Assembly (NCBI RefSeq): GCF_032062135.1 | Contig: NC_092858.1 | Location: 163,281,882-163,345,881, forward strand | Source of the DNA: Pyxicephalus adspersus | Lineage: Eukaryota; Chordata; Amphibia; Anura; Pyxicephalidae | Reading direction: 5' to 3' | DNA: 64,000 nt | In this document: in pieces, positions 12,597 to 25,132 of the stretch | Position numbering within the stretch: position 1 is the stretch's first letter | Layout of the letters: each line of letters begins with the position of its first letter | Translations under genes and position numbers: made by a program | The notes under the pieces: model-generated | Databases searched by the model: none | Seen by the model: only the letters and a program-made list of their open reading frames with translations | Told to the model about the DNA's origin: nothing

Positions 12597-12943
12597 AGAG
12601 TGATCATATTTTTTTTACATTGGCGATCAGTGATGCGTCAATAAAACGCTGGGTTCCCAGCAAACAGGCTGAATGAAGCTGGCTGTAAGCCAATGCAGAA
12701 GAGGATTAGATGAAGGAGCAAGATGGAGACAGCGCTGAAGCATGAAAAGGGTATATTTTCATACAAAATAATTTTTACTAAGCAAATTTTTGCTTACTAC
12801 AGAAAAAGGCAAACAAGTAAAACAAATATATACAAAAAATTAGGTCCACTATAAAAGTACCACCATGTGATGAGTAGGATGCCATGCATTCAATTTTCTC
12901 CTTTCATCCATATATTTTATGTATATCTGTAATCTTATTTCAA

Positions 12944-12981
12944 ACTACAATATACAACTACAATATACAACTACAATATAA
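12944..12981. repeat. 13-bp tandem repeat, three units
   Basis: ACTACAATATACA repeated about three times, nearly perfect. Confidence 0.85.
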
Positions 12982-15593
12982 GAAATCATGACATCTCCAG
13001 AAATTAATGTAATAATTGTTGGCTCAGTACAAGCATTATTGTTTATTTAGTTTATTTTCAATAAATATGGTTTGGATTTTTTTTTACATGAGCCTTGTTA
13101 TGAAGGAAATATGTTGGTTGACATTGTGTTCTCTTTCTGAAAATGTTAGATGTCTGTTCCTGTTTATGATCCTACACGTATACTGCATTTTAGATCACCG
13201 CAACAAACTGCAAGCCAGTTGAAGCCAGAGACAGCTAGGCAACCAACACTTCCAGACCAAAGAACTTTCATATCACAGGAGCTTGTTAAAATAATATCAT
13301 ATTATCTGAAGATGTAATCTATGAAAATGCACTACCATTTACTAAAGCAAAATTTCTTACTTCTTTTTTACTGTTTTTGTAGTACGAAATGATTTGCAGT
13401 TCCTCCATTTTCTCTTTGTGTAAAGTTCTTATAGGGAAAACTTCTGGTAGTTTCCTTGACATAGGCACACCTCTCAATACCACATCCACCAAGAGCCCCC
13501 TACTACACCCAACAGGCTCCTAAGAGTCAAGACCTCTTACTGTGGCTCTTTCTTGCTTCTCCCCGTCTAGTTTTTTGCAGGCAGCCTATATTATATAGCT
13601 ATGCCCATTTAAATAAAAGTTTTAGCTTTAAAAACAAGAAACACAACGCAATGTGCATATATTGCAGAGATGTAATAAATATATTATTTTATACTTTTTT
13701 TATTTTGCCCTGATATACACTTTAAAGAATCCGCAGGTAGCTGAAAGAAGCGGCATGAATAGACTATTCAGAAAACAGAGGCTCGGCGGTTGTACAGCCA
13801 TGTATAGGCTGTGATTGCCAGCAGTATTGTACCCTGGCACGGAATAGAGATTATATTAAAAGCGATCAGGTTCCAAAGAGAATCTTTCATGAACATTGTG
13901 CATAATGGCAATTTCATTTAAAAATAGCCTCAGGTAGTCCAGGCTTTTACCTTTTTATGAAGTTGTATATATTAGCATAACATTCTATATTCTCCCTATT
14001 TAATTAGTCTTTAATGCTTGAACCTCTGGCGATGGCACCTTTATGTCTATTCTTTACACATTTACAACTATCACATAACATAAAGATAGACTCTTATCAG
14101 TGTTTCTTGGTCTATTATTTTTGTTTATGAATCATAAAGAGAACTTACAAAAGTGGAACTGGTGCTTATAAATAATATTAGGTTCATCACTGGACAAATT
14201 CAGTTTTGCAACCACCTCTAATTTTCTAAAACTGAAGTTTTATCTGTTTGCCTGGTTGCTTCTTCAACCCCTTTCCTAATCAGAAAACTAATGAAATGCT
14301 TAAATAATACATTTACATTTATATTACATACCTTAGTTGCATCATCATTGTGTGTTTGTGCTTTTCCATGCAACAAAAAAAAAAAACAATGAAGGAAAAC
14401 CAATGTAGGCTGATGGAAGTTTTCCATCTACTTCTCAAGACTGACATGCTATCTGCCCTGCAGTCTTCTTTTGTTGCACCTGGAAAAACGTAAGACACAC
14501 AATACCATGTTGTGCCACCTCACATGAGGCAGGTGCTTAGAATCGTGGAACGTGTTGGCTTATATTTTTATAAACACTATTTATAACCATTTGGAAAGTA
14601 AGAACATCACTAATCCAAGGGAATTTTAAAATGCAAAGACTTGATAAAAATGTCAGGATAGCAATCACAAAATACATATAGGGTGTCTAAAGAGTATGGT
14701 GCCTTTAAAAGAAGATTTTTCCAGAATTAGGAGCCTGCATTTTGAGACGGCATTTACAATCATTGTGATAAATTCACTCTGAGAATTATGTTTAGTACAA
14801 GTATAAATACATTTGCGATGAGAGGTTTTGATGATCATAATTATGACTTTTCAGACTGCACTGTGTGTCGATGGAAGAATTAATCCTGACGTGTACAGAA
14901 AGTGCTAATTAGAGCTGAATATCACATTTGTGAATTTCACACCTCTGCAATTTTTAAAAACATGTTGATAAATACGGAGGTGCACAAAAAACACTTGCTG
15001 ACACTAAATATTTCATTTTGATTAGCATTAACATTTTTCATAAGGAGATAAATGCCGGAAAGCAGTCTATTGACCAATCACAGAATGATTGTGTTTTGTG
15101 AACTCCAAGTAAAGGAGGAGGCATAAAACAACAAGGGATGAAAATTGTGCATTGCTGAATGACAACCACAGCCTTCATATTTGATGCACCCAAAGAAGTT
15201 GGCATTAAGTTGGAAGTTGGCATGAAGATCTTGACATTTACTGGTAAAGTCATGCTTGGTCATGCTCCTCCCACATTATCATGTTGAGGATACCCAACCC
15301 ACCAATAGCTATGCTCAGAAGGTAAAGGAGGTAGAACCAAGGTTTAATTTTTTAGGAAAAGTCAAGATAACACAGGGACACAATCAGACATTTCTGCGTC
15401 CCATTATAGTTAAACTTTTTAGACTCTATTCTATGTTCCTCTATTCTTAAGAGTTTCAGCATTGCAAAAGTCAAGTTCTTTTGATTGGGCCTGGTACAGA
15501 AGAACCCCCTGTTCCCTCTAACGTAAGCCATGAGATAGCACCCAATATCTTTGGATCTGCTTGTCATTTCAACATGCAGATTTTACTCAAGGG

Positions 15594-15889
15594 GTTCTAT
15601 TTATAAAACTAACATTCCATATAAACCTGGTGTGAATCTTCCAGGTCCATATGTTTCAATGGCAGTAATTGATTCCTACCAGAGAATGTTTGAAGGTTTG
15701 GACAGATTCACAGTCATTTAGGTTGAAAAAGACATAAGTCCATTAGGTTCAACCACTAAGGAAATAAACAAATCCCCGATAAAACCCTAGACACAGGGTT
15801 CAATTTGCTTCAACAGGGGAAAGAAATTCCTTTCTGATCCCATGAAATCAAATTTTCCCTGGATTCCCTGTTTTGTAAATAGAGCCCAA
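15594..15889. mobile_element. MITE family C, copy 2, interrupted by a CR1-like LINE 3' end
   Basis: The outer parts are family C: GGTTCTATTTATAAAACT at the left, TTTCAATGGCAGTAATTGAT inside, and GGATTCCCTGTTTTGTAAATAGAGCCC-type sequence at the right. Between about 15712 and 15850 lies the CR1-like segment listed separately. The same arrangement recurs near 50910-51200. Confidence 0.65.
15712..15850 (-). mobile_element. CR1-like LINE 3' end (fragment 1)
   Basis: Read on the minus strand it gives GGTTGAACCTAATGGACTTA, then GTCTTTTTCAACCTAA. This parallels the CR1 3' terminus (GGTTGGACTTGATGATC... CCAACCT) as I recall it. The upstream part resembles 51000-51160. Assignment to CR1/L2 is by pattern, not by search. 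Confidence 0.55.
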
Positions 15890-16032
15890 GGTTACTCAGC
15901 TCATGCATAGTCACAGTATGCATTCCCTCTGTTTGTGAAGAGCTTACTTTAAATCAAAGTATATCGAAACCCAAGTATGCAAAATATTACCATAATACAG
16001 TGTGCCAATCCTTAGATGTAGTATTTGTATTA

Positions 16033-16443
16033 CAGCTAGTCCCCGGGTTACAAGTGAGATACATATGAGATAGGGACTGTAGGTTTGTTCTTAAGTTGAA
16101 ATTGTATGTAAGTTGGAACAGCTACATTATTTTATTAAATGCAATTAGGACAGATGTTTGTATTAACTTATTATTAGGTAGCGTGTTGTCAGGTACTGTA
16201 TAAAATCCTCACTGTGAGTTAATTACAAACAAAGCGAAAAAAAAGGAAACTTTATGGAGCCTAGACATTCATTAACTTCTGGAGCAAGCTGTGCTTTAAT
16301 ATGCAAAAAGAAACAGCTGCAGAGTTTGTCTTGGTCATTAAACAGTTACAAGAGGTTAAAGAAGAAGAGAACTAGTAGGGAAGCCCCCGTTCGTATCTAG
16401 GAGTCGTCCGTATGTCGGATTTCATTAACTCGGGGACTACCTG
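16033..16443. mobile_element. Tigger/pogo-like Tc1-mariner non-autonomous element (411 bp) with TA duplication
   Basis: Starts CAGCTAGTCCCCGGGTTA and ends, reverse complemented, CAGGTAGTCCCCGAGTTA, an inverted terminal repeat of about 18 bp with two mismatches. TA lies directly outside both ends (16031-16032 and 16444-16445), the mariner target signature. CAG(G)TAGTCCCC ends resemble Tigger/pogo elements. Subterminal phrases around TTCTTAAGTTGAAATTGTAT and CGTCCGTATGTCGGAT are also partly inverted. No transposase remains. Confidence 0.8.
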
Positions 16444-18130
16444 TAGTTGTTTTTCAAGCCTTTTTCCTTGATTTTTACTTGCCTCTGCCAGTAACACACC
16501 TCCTGTCCAACAACATTCACTCTGCACTGTATCTATGGAGAAGTGTTCTCACCCTAGGATGGGAAATGTGGCAGGTTTACAGAACACCACCATTTGCAGG
16601 TTGTATATCAAAGTGGGAAGTATACTATAGTTAATAAAAGGTAAATTAGCATGGCTGTTAACATTACTTTGAATCTCTGTTCAGCAGTCGGAATCCATCA
16701 ACGGTTGGGAGCTCCCAAGATGTTTGCTAAGATAAACTGGTTTGCATTTATCAAACACAAATAGCAAATACTCCCAATTTTAAAGTCAATAGACCAAAAG
16801 GGAGGAAATATGAAAAATCAGTTGTAACATCATTACGGCCTGGCCAACAAAGATGGCCAACGATCTTGAATCCGGAAAAGGATCAGATGGGATCAGAAGC
16901 CACAGAGAGTATACAGCAGACATCAGTGCTTGCTCCTGTGTGTTGGCCACATCCCTTCCATTTTGTTAATCATGGCATGCCCTTGACACCACTTTCCAGA
17001 AACAAACATGAAAATCCTTAACTTTTATCACTTCTTAGAAGAGATTTACAGTTCATCAAGTATTTCCTAAATGCTAATTTGCTCTTCATAACTCGTTTTA
17101 AATATTTATGAATGCTGCTTGATCTGCATCTATCACCCGCTTTACATATCGGCCCGCTGTCATCCAAAATCTATACAGATCTAACAGAGAACGCTCTCGG
17201 AATAAATCTCTGTAAGTCAACAAATGCATCACACTGCTAATTCCACTTATTGACTGGAGCAATAGGCAGCACTAAGTTAACATCAGATCTGTGAGTACAA
17301 AGAAGCCATGAAGACTTGTAACAGTCATCAAGTAATGTCAGTGATATAGAACAGGCACCTAGGGAGTCAGGAAGATGTAAATCTGCCTTTTAAACTTAAA
17401 AACCACTTTATAAAAAACATTATAAGCGGTATAAAACCTTGATCATGTCAGATGGCGTTTGTCATTATGGGCCACTATGCAAAGTATATTAGCACATTAT
17501 GACACAGTCACTTCCGAAGATACTGATCTCCAGGGGATCCTCATTCCCCATCCCCATCACCGCCATGTCTTCTCCTAATCTCTAAATCTTTGCCAATTTG
17601 GCAACAACTGTTATTTAACTCTGAAGCATGCCAGCTAGTGCTACATTTTTGTAACACACGTCTTCTTTATATATAATATAATACCAGGACTATACACAGT
17701 GCTCCATACTTGTGAGTCAGTGTGCAATTAAAAAATTGCCAGCAAAAAGATGTAATAATAAACAGCAGAGGCTTATAAAACCACATTGAGCAAATCTCTT
17801 ACTTGTTGGCAAATTTTTACTTTTCAAGTTTAATTCTGCCCTAAGAGAAACTTTAGTTAAGAAAAGAAATTCCTTGCATGGTGTGAACTTTACACATTGC
17901 AAATCCTGTTACAGATCCGTACCTCCTTGTAGATATATTCAGGCAATTTAATGTTAGGTCAAGTTTAGGGATGCAAGTATGGAATTCCCAGTGTAGAGAT
18001 GGACATACTCGCATATTCATTCCTTTAAGGATAACTGTACATTCACAATAAAGTCCAATTTTCTACCCCCCCTCCCAATCTCTAAGAGAAGAAATGTAAA
18101 TGTCACCCTATCTGGGATGTGCCATTAGAA
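16444..18130. other. No recognised element; one possible conserved block
   Basis: Non-coding. The region about 17000-17240 has balanced composition and TAAT/ATTA-type motifs and no repeat match, so it is a weak candidate for conserved non-coding sequence. A short phrase TTAAGGATAACTGT at 18026 recurs at 46707 and 49515. Confidence 0.3.
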
Positions 18131-18411
18131 TAGTGTTTCTCAACCAGGGTTCCTCCAAATGTTGCTAAGGGTTTCTAGAGCAATAAGCAGTTTGTGCTTC
18201 CTAGTTCAGTTTTAATGATCTTTTTGGCTATCTGTAAGGCAATCTTCCCAGTGACATGCAATATAAGAAGTGTTCTTCCCAATGACCACCTTACTAATAT
18301 TCTGTGAGCTGTCGATATAGTAATTATAGCAGTGCTTCCCTGAAGACCTAAAAGTTATTTAGTTACCTAAAGGTTTCCCCCATGTTGAAGGTGTTGAAAA
18401 AGGCAGCATTG
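18131..18411 (+). mobile_element. ~280-bp hAT-like dispersed family, copy 4
   Basis: Runs from TAGTGTTTCTCAACCAGGGT to AAAGGCAGCATTG with all family phrases (TTGCTAAGGGTTTCTAGAGC, TTTTAATGATCTTTTTGGCT, GTGAGCTGTCGATATAGTAA). It is the most complete forward copy. The flanking 8-mers do not match, so the insertion is old or the edges are slightly misplaced. Confidence 0.72.
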
Positions 18412-18706
18412 GATAAATATAATTACAAGTGTCTTATTATTTAGTATGGTAGTAAAATAAAAGGCTTAGTTTAAATGCAAGCTTTGCAGTCCGTGTTTTC
18501 TTGTGAAGGTAGCATGGAGAAGGGGACAAACTAATGAATTGATCAGTCATGGCTGTTCTTTATCACTTACCACTTATTTGTCTGGTGGTGTTTGACGAAA
18601 AGAGTTGTGTTGGGTCTAGGTCTGTGTTGGACTGTATTCAATGCACCATCACCTTGTTCAATAATTGATGTGAATTACAATCAATTTCACATTAAATGTT
18701 TTTAAA

Positions 18707-18729
18707 ATGTTGATCATGATGATCAACAT
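18707..18729. repeat. Short perfect palindrome
   Basis: ATGTTGATCAT, one base, ATGATCAACAT. Possible protein-binding site or chance in AT-rich DNA. Confidence 0.7.
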
Positions 18730-18952
18730 CATGATCATTATCCACACAAAAAACAGTTTCTTAACGATATAAAACCAATTAAAAATATAATCCTAAGAAA
18801 CTCTTTGCATGCTTTATTTTCAATCAACTTTTTGCCAAAATAATAATGGAATATGCAACAAAAAATTATCAATTTTAATAAAGATTAACTCAATATTTTT
18901 ATATAATATAATAATTAAATTAAGCCTTTCTTTAAGCAATATTCCTCCAGAG

Positions 18953-19250
18953 CAGTATTTTTCATTTTGCTGTAGAGGAATCCACACACATTTCCTGTTC
19001 TATGGGAACCTTGCTAAGAACAATTTATTTGGGGTCAGAAAGAAATGTGCCCCCTACATTGGTGATTATTGTAAAGAATGCTCCCAATTACAACAGTGGT
19101 TTTAATACCATCCTTACAGTCCAATAAAACATAATTTGTGTCCCTGAAACTATGCAAACTCCAACAAATAGAGGTAAATCTGCAACACCTTAATTAACCC
19201 CTAGCAACCTCTGAAGAAACCCGAAGGTTCCATGGAACCCTGTTTGGGAT
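18953..19250 (-). mobile_element. ~280-bp hAT-like dispersed family, copy 5 (diverged)
   Basis: CAGTATTTTTCATTTTGCTG at the left and CCTCTGAAGAAACCCGAAGG then GGAACCCTG at the right fit the family. The middle is more diverged than other copies. Confidence 0.5.
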
Positions 19251-19448
19251 TGGTTGCTTCAGAGTTTGCAAGGGTTTGAGGTTTGTGGCTGATTCTCCAA
19301 GGTATCTGCACAGTTCAGGGCCAGGCCAAAAAAAAACAGATTATGACACTAAAAATATTTTTAGCTGGGGTATCTGAGACTTGAAAATTAATTTTAAAGT
19401 TTCTATTGGGTTAGAACAGCAATTACATTTGATCATTATAACATAGGG

Positions 19449-19809
19449 CAGTGGTCCCCAACCTTTTGGAGTTTGCGGACCACTAAATGCATGGACTTCA
19501 GCCTGCACATGCATGGGGAGCCGTGTGTCACTCAAAGGGGAAGAAAATTCCAGAGTGACGTCATGATGCCAGAACCCGCCCATTCTCCCATCACATTTCT
19601 GAGCCTACGATGGGAGAGTGGACGGGTTGTGTTCAGGAATACAACTGGCCCACCGCCCTGAGCCTGCAATGTCTCCAGGAGATGTGGTCCGCGGCTCCCC
19701 CAGGAAAGGTCCTTCTCATGACCCCGCTGTGGGGTGCACTGGCCAGAACAACGGCCCACCTTTTTGACCTGTCACTAGTGGGCCACGAGCCAGGGGTTGA
19801 GGACCCCTG
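19449..19809. mobile_element. Non-autonomous hAT element (361 bp) with 8-bp target duplication
   Basis: Left end CAGTGGTCCCCAACC; right end reverse complement CAGGGGTCCTCAACC. Flanking 8-mers ACATAGGG and ACACAGGG differ at one base. The interior has CATGATGCCAGAACCCGCCC, related to phrases in the elements at 7125 and 63602. Short frames on both strands are by-products of its GC-rich sequence. Confidence 0.9.
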
Positions 19810-19819
19810 ACACAGGGGA

Positions 19820-19884
19820 ACAATATCAACAGCCTATATAACATTAGTGTGGTGGTCAACAGGAATCCTTGTTGAGAAACACTG
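19820..19884 (-). mobile_element. ~280-bp hAT-like dispersed family, copy 6 (end fragment)
   Basis: Only the terminal part remains: AGGAATCCTTGTTGAGAAAC then ACTG. It lies immediately beside the hAT element at 19449-19809. Confidence 0.5.
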
Positions 19885-21722
19885 GGTTAGAAAAACTAAT
19901 TGAATTGATAAAAACTGTGGCTAGATTTAGACAGTTGTCCCATGGCTTCACCTCTTCTTCCGGTGCCAACTATAAAATACAGTATTTTGTATTTAATGAT
20001 ATATAGAATAAAGCTACCTAGTGTGGGAACGTATGGTTGTCTGCTATATATAAAATATGAAAAAAAGGATGTAGCCATGCATACAGGCCTCTTTCAATTA
20101 AACCTTTTCAATTTAAACTTTGTACATATTGATACGGTACTGTTCAGTTTGGTTGCACAGCTGGGCAATACTGTTATGTAATGATTTCCAGGATTGCGGC
20201 AATGAAGGCGTTATCCTTAATCCCAACAACAGAGCTAAATAGGTCAGAATAAGCTGGAGGGTCACAGTTCGAAACCCGGAGAGTAAAACTAATCACAGGC
20301 TGTACAGGATGCTCCAAGTCTTACAATCTTTGGTCTGGTTAGTTAAATCAAGCAATTCTGAGAAAAGGAGCTTATTGTCGACTGTTTAGAATACATGCCA
20401 CGGGGGGAAAAAAAAACCTAAGCTGTATTACTTACCAGGATATACACAGACGTCTGTAATGAAAAACCAAAAGAGACCTTGTACCCGCCGAATAAATGAA
20501 ACATGTTAATTGGGAAAGAGGACATATGGGGCAGCTTAGCGTTTTCAGTGTTTGCTGATGAGGCGAATGATCAAGGAAGCTATTAAATTAGGAGACGCAC
20601 TTTTTTTTTCTATGTGCAAATTTACAGATTTAAGAACATTTGATTACAAGGATGAGGTACATCAAGGACATCGTCGTCTGCTTGCTAACCGAAGCGTAAT
20701 TGTTTACTCCTAAGCATTATTGCTCCTTCTCAAATGACCTCAAATAATTGCACCAATTTAAACAGATGTTCCAAAAGACCTATTACATTAGCACAGCCTT
20801 GACGAATGATGGAATTGTTTTATTATTAGCATGTGGAGAATATTTTCATATGATTAAGTGTCAAAGTGCTTTTTGTAATTGTAACATGTGCATTGCTTGT
20901 ACGTAAGGTTTGTGGCTCCCAGATTTAACAGTTGACATACATAGATATGAACTAATATACCTGTCAAAGAATTTGTAATTCTGTTTATCAGATCATGAGA
21001 TTCAAATACTAGTACTGGAGACTGGTAAATGGAATATACATGACTAGTCTAGCTTTAAAGTTTCCAATAACACCAATGTGATGAACGAGATTCATTGTAT
21101 ATTGAGATGCTTAGAGGTAGAATGGCAAGATGAATTCTTTGCCGACTTGACCATGAGGCAAAGTGAGTCTTCTGCCTCTGGCAACCTACTTGTAATACAT
21201 CAAAGGTGCTGAAACCATTTTGTGACCATCGATTGCCTGGCTCCACTGTTCTCTGTTGGGCAACTGTGAAATAGTAGAGGAGGAGGAGGCACCATCCTTA
21301 CAACTACCTACTGTTTGGCTCAGTTGGGCAGTGAAGTGGTTGAGGCCGATGTCATGTGGACCAGCCTGTGCTCAAGTGAAATGAACATGGACATACAGAG
21401 GAGAAGTAACACTTGGTGACAAATTCTGCTAACTTGAAGAACAATTATTTCTGGTTGTGGATCTCATTACATCATGAGATTATGTAAATGATGCCTTCGC
21501 AAAATCCAGCGGGAGTAAACCCTACTATTCACCTATCTTCTTCCCATTGCCATCATTGTCTTGCTCCCCAATCTTGATGGGCCAGGCTGGGATGCTGTAA
21601 CTAGTTTATTAATTCCCAGCATGAGAAGGGGAAGCTGGGACTTCCAGAAACCAACACTGAGGTGTGCATGTTTTTGACTTTTCCATGGAGCGATCAGGCA
21701 GGTAAGAATGAAAAGACATTCA
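19885..21722. other. No recognised element
   Basis: Non-coding. Positions 20180-20780 are not recognisably repetitive and contain homeodomain-type motifs (TTAATTGG, TAAATTAG), a weak candidate for regulatory sequence. Confidence 0.3.
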
Positions 21723-21920
21723 GCCTGATTTTTTAAAGGTCTCCAAGACTGGAGAAGATAGACTTCATGGGTGAACCCTCGCAATCTAGCAAACTGCCAG
21801 ATTTTTTAAAATCATTTGGCAAATGTTTTCATTCTTGGTCTGGATCCATTCTAGGTTTAAACCCTTCATCTATGATAGTCTATCATCTCCAGTTTTTGAA
21901 AGCTTTGATAAAACAGGCCC
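21723..21920. mobile_element. ~198-bp palindromic MITE family D, copy 1
   Basis: Begins GCCTGATTTTTTAAAGGTCT and ends AAAACAGGCC, with CTCCAAGACTGGAGAAGATA near the left and CTATCATCTCCAG near the right, so the element is a long imperfect inverted repeat. The same layout occurs at 27979, 32089 and 47098. Confidence 0.75.
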
Positions 21921-23264
21921 ATTGCCTGTTCCTTTCTGCAACAATGCCCTGTCTGATCCAACTTTTTTTAAAAGTGGAACTTTAACAATGTACCCTCGGG
22001 TCTTGGACAATCAACATTCAACTTGACACATTCCATTGAAATTGGATTAAAAACATCATGTTACTTGCACTAATTAGAATTGAAAAAAATGGCCCGAATT
22101 AAACATTGCATGTTGACTCCAGCTGGATGAGACTCCATCTAGATATTCCTGATCTAGATATTCCTGATATGTCCTGAATAAATGAGAACCTTTGTAAACG
22201 CAAGATGGGTTTAACAGAATTACAAATCCTTTGACAGGTAATAGAGTTGACATAATGTGCAGTCATTACAACTGTATATTCATTTGTTTGCCTGCATTTC
22301 AGATTTAATCATTCACAGGCACAATTTGCTACTTGGGAAATCTGAAATCCAATAAAGAAATGTAATAGCCGACAAAATTAGTGCCGAATATGCAGACAAT
22401 CACTGTATGAATTAGAAAATACACCAAATTTCAGAATAAATTTGTAAAATCATGTATGACAGTAAAGACTCATGCATGCATGCAAGCAAGGTATGTATAT
22501 ATATATATATGTTACTGCCATCTTCCTATATATATACAATGAAGACAAAGGAAGTTTAATTCTGAGAATCCATAGACTCCTGCATAGAGTAGTACTAATA
22601 TGTCTCTCCCAGCAGTCAGCAGGCTTGGCTTTGAAGGTAATTCTTTAATCCAGTGATTATACATATGCATAAGGACTACTGACAGCCATTAGATCTTTTG
22701 CATCCTTGATGTGCATTGATATATGCATTTCTGCTGATTCCACACAGACTTTGCTGTGATCTTTTCAGTTTTAGCTGTACAATAAAATGATGGTACGAGT
22801 AAGCGATTGCACTTTTTATTCCTATGTAATGAATGACAAATGTTTACCAACCAGTTGTTATTAATAACTCTAGATGTATACACACACTGATTTAAACACT
22901 CAAACACAAACACTTATGGGGCTATCTCTAAAGAATTTGCAATCACATTTTCCAGATTTTCAAAGGAACACTCTGTTTATTTACAATGCCAATCAGTGAT
23001 TGATCACTCTACTATAATTGATCTAAATTGACAATCAGAAGCTCCAAGTACTTTTTTAGGCATAATCCTTTAATCTCTATTTAACTGTATTCAAAATTTC
23101 ACAAGAAAACGTGAAATCCCCAGGATATCAGCAGAATGATAATGTCACTATCACCTAAATATATAGGTAAGGTAAGTATATTCAATATTTTTTCATGCAA
23201 TGTCTATATTAAAACGCCTTTTTATTTTGGATCAAGTGGCGAAAAGATCAGTACCCCTGTATGA
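21921..23264. other. No recognised element apart from a short microsatellite
   Basis: AT-rich non-coding DNA; includes GCATGCATGCAAGCAAGGTA and a short (TA)n at about 22475-22511. Confidence 0.35.
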
Positions 23265-23598
23265 AGTATGACAATGGTGACACTGTGGTTCAGAGGGTAG
23301 CACTCTGGCCTTTGCAGTGCTTGGTCCCAGGTTTGAATCTCAGCCAGTGCACTATCTGCATGAAATTTGCATGTTATCTTCAAGTTTGTGTGGGTTTCCT
23401 CTTGGTACTCCAATTTCCTCCCACATTACCAAAACATGCAGTTATGTTAATTGGCTTCCCCCCCTAACAATGACCTCAGACTGTGACATATTACTATAGT
23501 AGGGCCATTAGATTGTTGGACAGCTAGTGACGTCACTATGGACTTTGTACAGCGCTGCATAATATGTTGGTGCTATATAAATACTGTGAAAGACCAGT
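23265..23598 (+). mobile_element. tRNA-derived SINE
   Basis: The head has a box A-like GTGGTTCAGAGGGTAGCACT and a box B-like GGTTTGAATCTC, spaced as in a tRNA-derived Pol III promoter. The body has TTTGCATGTTATCTTCAAGT, GTGTGGGTTTCCTC and CCTCCCACATTACCAAAACA. The tail has TTTGTACAGCGCTGCATAAT and TGGTGCTATATAAATACTGT. I know this layout from SINEs of frogs and fish. Nearly full length. Confidence 0.82.
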
Positions 23599-23850
23599 GT
23601 TTGACCTTTATAACATAGGTGAATCCTTGACAAAACTTTTGGATCTTTAGGAAATCCCTGCTATAATTACTTTATCCACAGCTCATATACTACATTAGCA
23701 TGGTCATCAGTTGAAAAAATCAAGCTTTTATTGCTGGCCAGTGCGAAGAATGTCACCCTTACAGATAGCCAAATAGATCCTTGATGTCACTTGAATTGCC
23801 TTGAAAGGCAAAATTTGCTCAAGAAGCCTTGAGCAATCTCTGGAGGGTCT
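23594..23850 (-). mobile_element. ~280-bp hAT-like dispersed family, copy 7
   Basis: Starts CAGTGTTTGACC at the SINE tail and carries TTATCCACAGCTCATATACT, TGGCCAGTGCGAAGAATGTC and ACCCTTACAGATAGCC. The far end is eroded after CTCTGGAGGGT. Confidence 0.68.
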
Positions 23851-25132
23851 TTTTTCTTTGTCAGCAACTTTTTTTTGTTTTCACCTAAAAGTTGTAATTC
23901 TTTTATATTTATTAATTCTGGTAGTGATGGATGAACACAAGTCATAAACTTCTCTTTCTCTATATAAAATAATGACTCATTGATTGAAAATCATTTGAAG
24001 AAAGGATGTTCCATCAACACATTTTCTTTAGTCTGAAAAAATTTTTGTGTCTAAGAATTGTTGTTTCCAGATTTTATTTTTTGGGCATGGCCTGATTATT
24101 AAGATGAACACTTTACCTTATTACATAAGGTTAGCAAATGCTAAATGTGCAAAGTGGTAATTCTCTGCATCTTTTAGAAAATTGTCCCTAAAGACGTGTT
24201 AATCTCTACAATTGATTAAAGCTTGCAACCATCGATGGCTATTCATAAAGGTGCCATGCTCATTTATCTATTACCTAGAAATGGCCAAAAATCAGTAAGC
24301 TGAAAACTATTCTACTCAATCAGCAATAACAATATGATTTAGTGTATGGTAAATATTTGTCTCTAGTGACAAGTATATTAAATCAGGAAATTCCTATTAC
24401 CCCGCCTATACCCCTCTACCAATAATCAGAGATGAGCAAACTTGCAAAGGGTTTCATCAGTTGTAGCTAAATATTTTTTTATAAAAAAGTGAAACTCCAA
24501 AATTTAGAATTTCTAAACCACAAGTTCAACTGAAGTTCATGAAAATCCAAACCAGGTACCAAGAACTGTGTATCACAGAGCAGCAAATTAAACTGAATTG
24601 TGCAGAATTAGGATGGAGACAAAAAGCCACTTTGATATTCTATCAGGAATACTGATATAGAAAGTTGGTATTTAGTGGCATTGACAGTAAAGCTCAAGGT
24701 GTTCATGGAACAGCATGAGTAGATATAAAAAAGAATCAGATTCAAAGCAGATTTTCGACTCTTTGAAAGCATTTTGAAAACCCAAATCACCTAAAATAGC
24801 ACTAGCATGTATTGGAAAATGTTCTTCCGAAGGACAGCAGATAACCCATGGTCCTTTGTGGCATGGCAAAAGAACTGCAACTGCTTACTAGAGCATTCAT
24901 TATTGCATCTCCTCTTTTTTACTGCTCTTGGGCACAAAGGAATTAGAACTGAGCATCCAAAGCAGGTAACTATGCCACCAGTCTAAATCTGGGCATATTA
25001 ATCCAGTGCTGTTCACATTAGTTTTGTGTAAGGAGAAGCATGATATAGTTAAGACATAACTGCCAACTCTTTCTAATTTGGAGGAACTGGTTCTCCTTTA
25101 GAACAGACAATTGCTGAGCATTAAAAGAAATT
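23851..25132. other. Mostly no recognised element
   Basis: Positions 24427-24560 begin CAGAGATGAGCAAACTTGCA and resemble the end of the element at 53083-53303 (AGAGATGAGCGAGAATG in reverse). This may be a degraded relative; its other end was not found. Confidence 0.35.

Larger units (their letters stand above)
12114..16032. other. Mostly no recognised element
   Basis: A less AT-rich patch at 12160-12380 carries a 92-codon minus-strand frame that I do not recognise. The rest is AT-rich with a TTA microsatellite (12571-12596), a 13-bp tandem repeat (12944-12981) and the family C copy at 15594-15889, listed separately. Confidence 0.35.

Noticed and set aside
20190..20285. Box B-like sequence (AGTTCGAAACC) suggesting a tRNA gene or SINE
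   Set aside because: No matching box A, no cloverleaf fold visible, and no SINE body follows.
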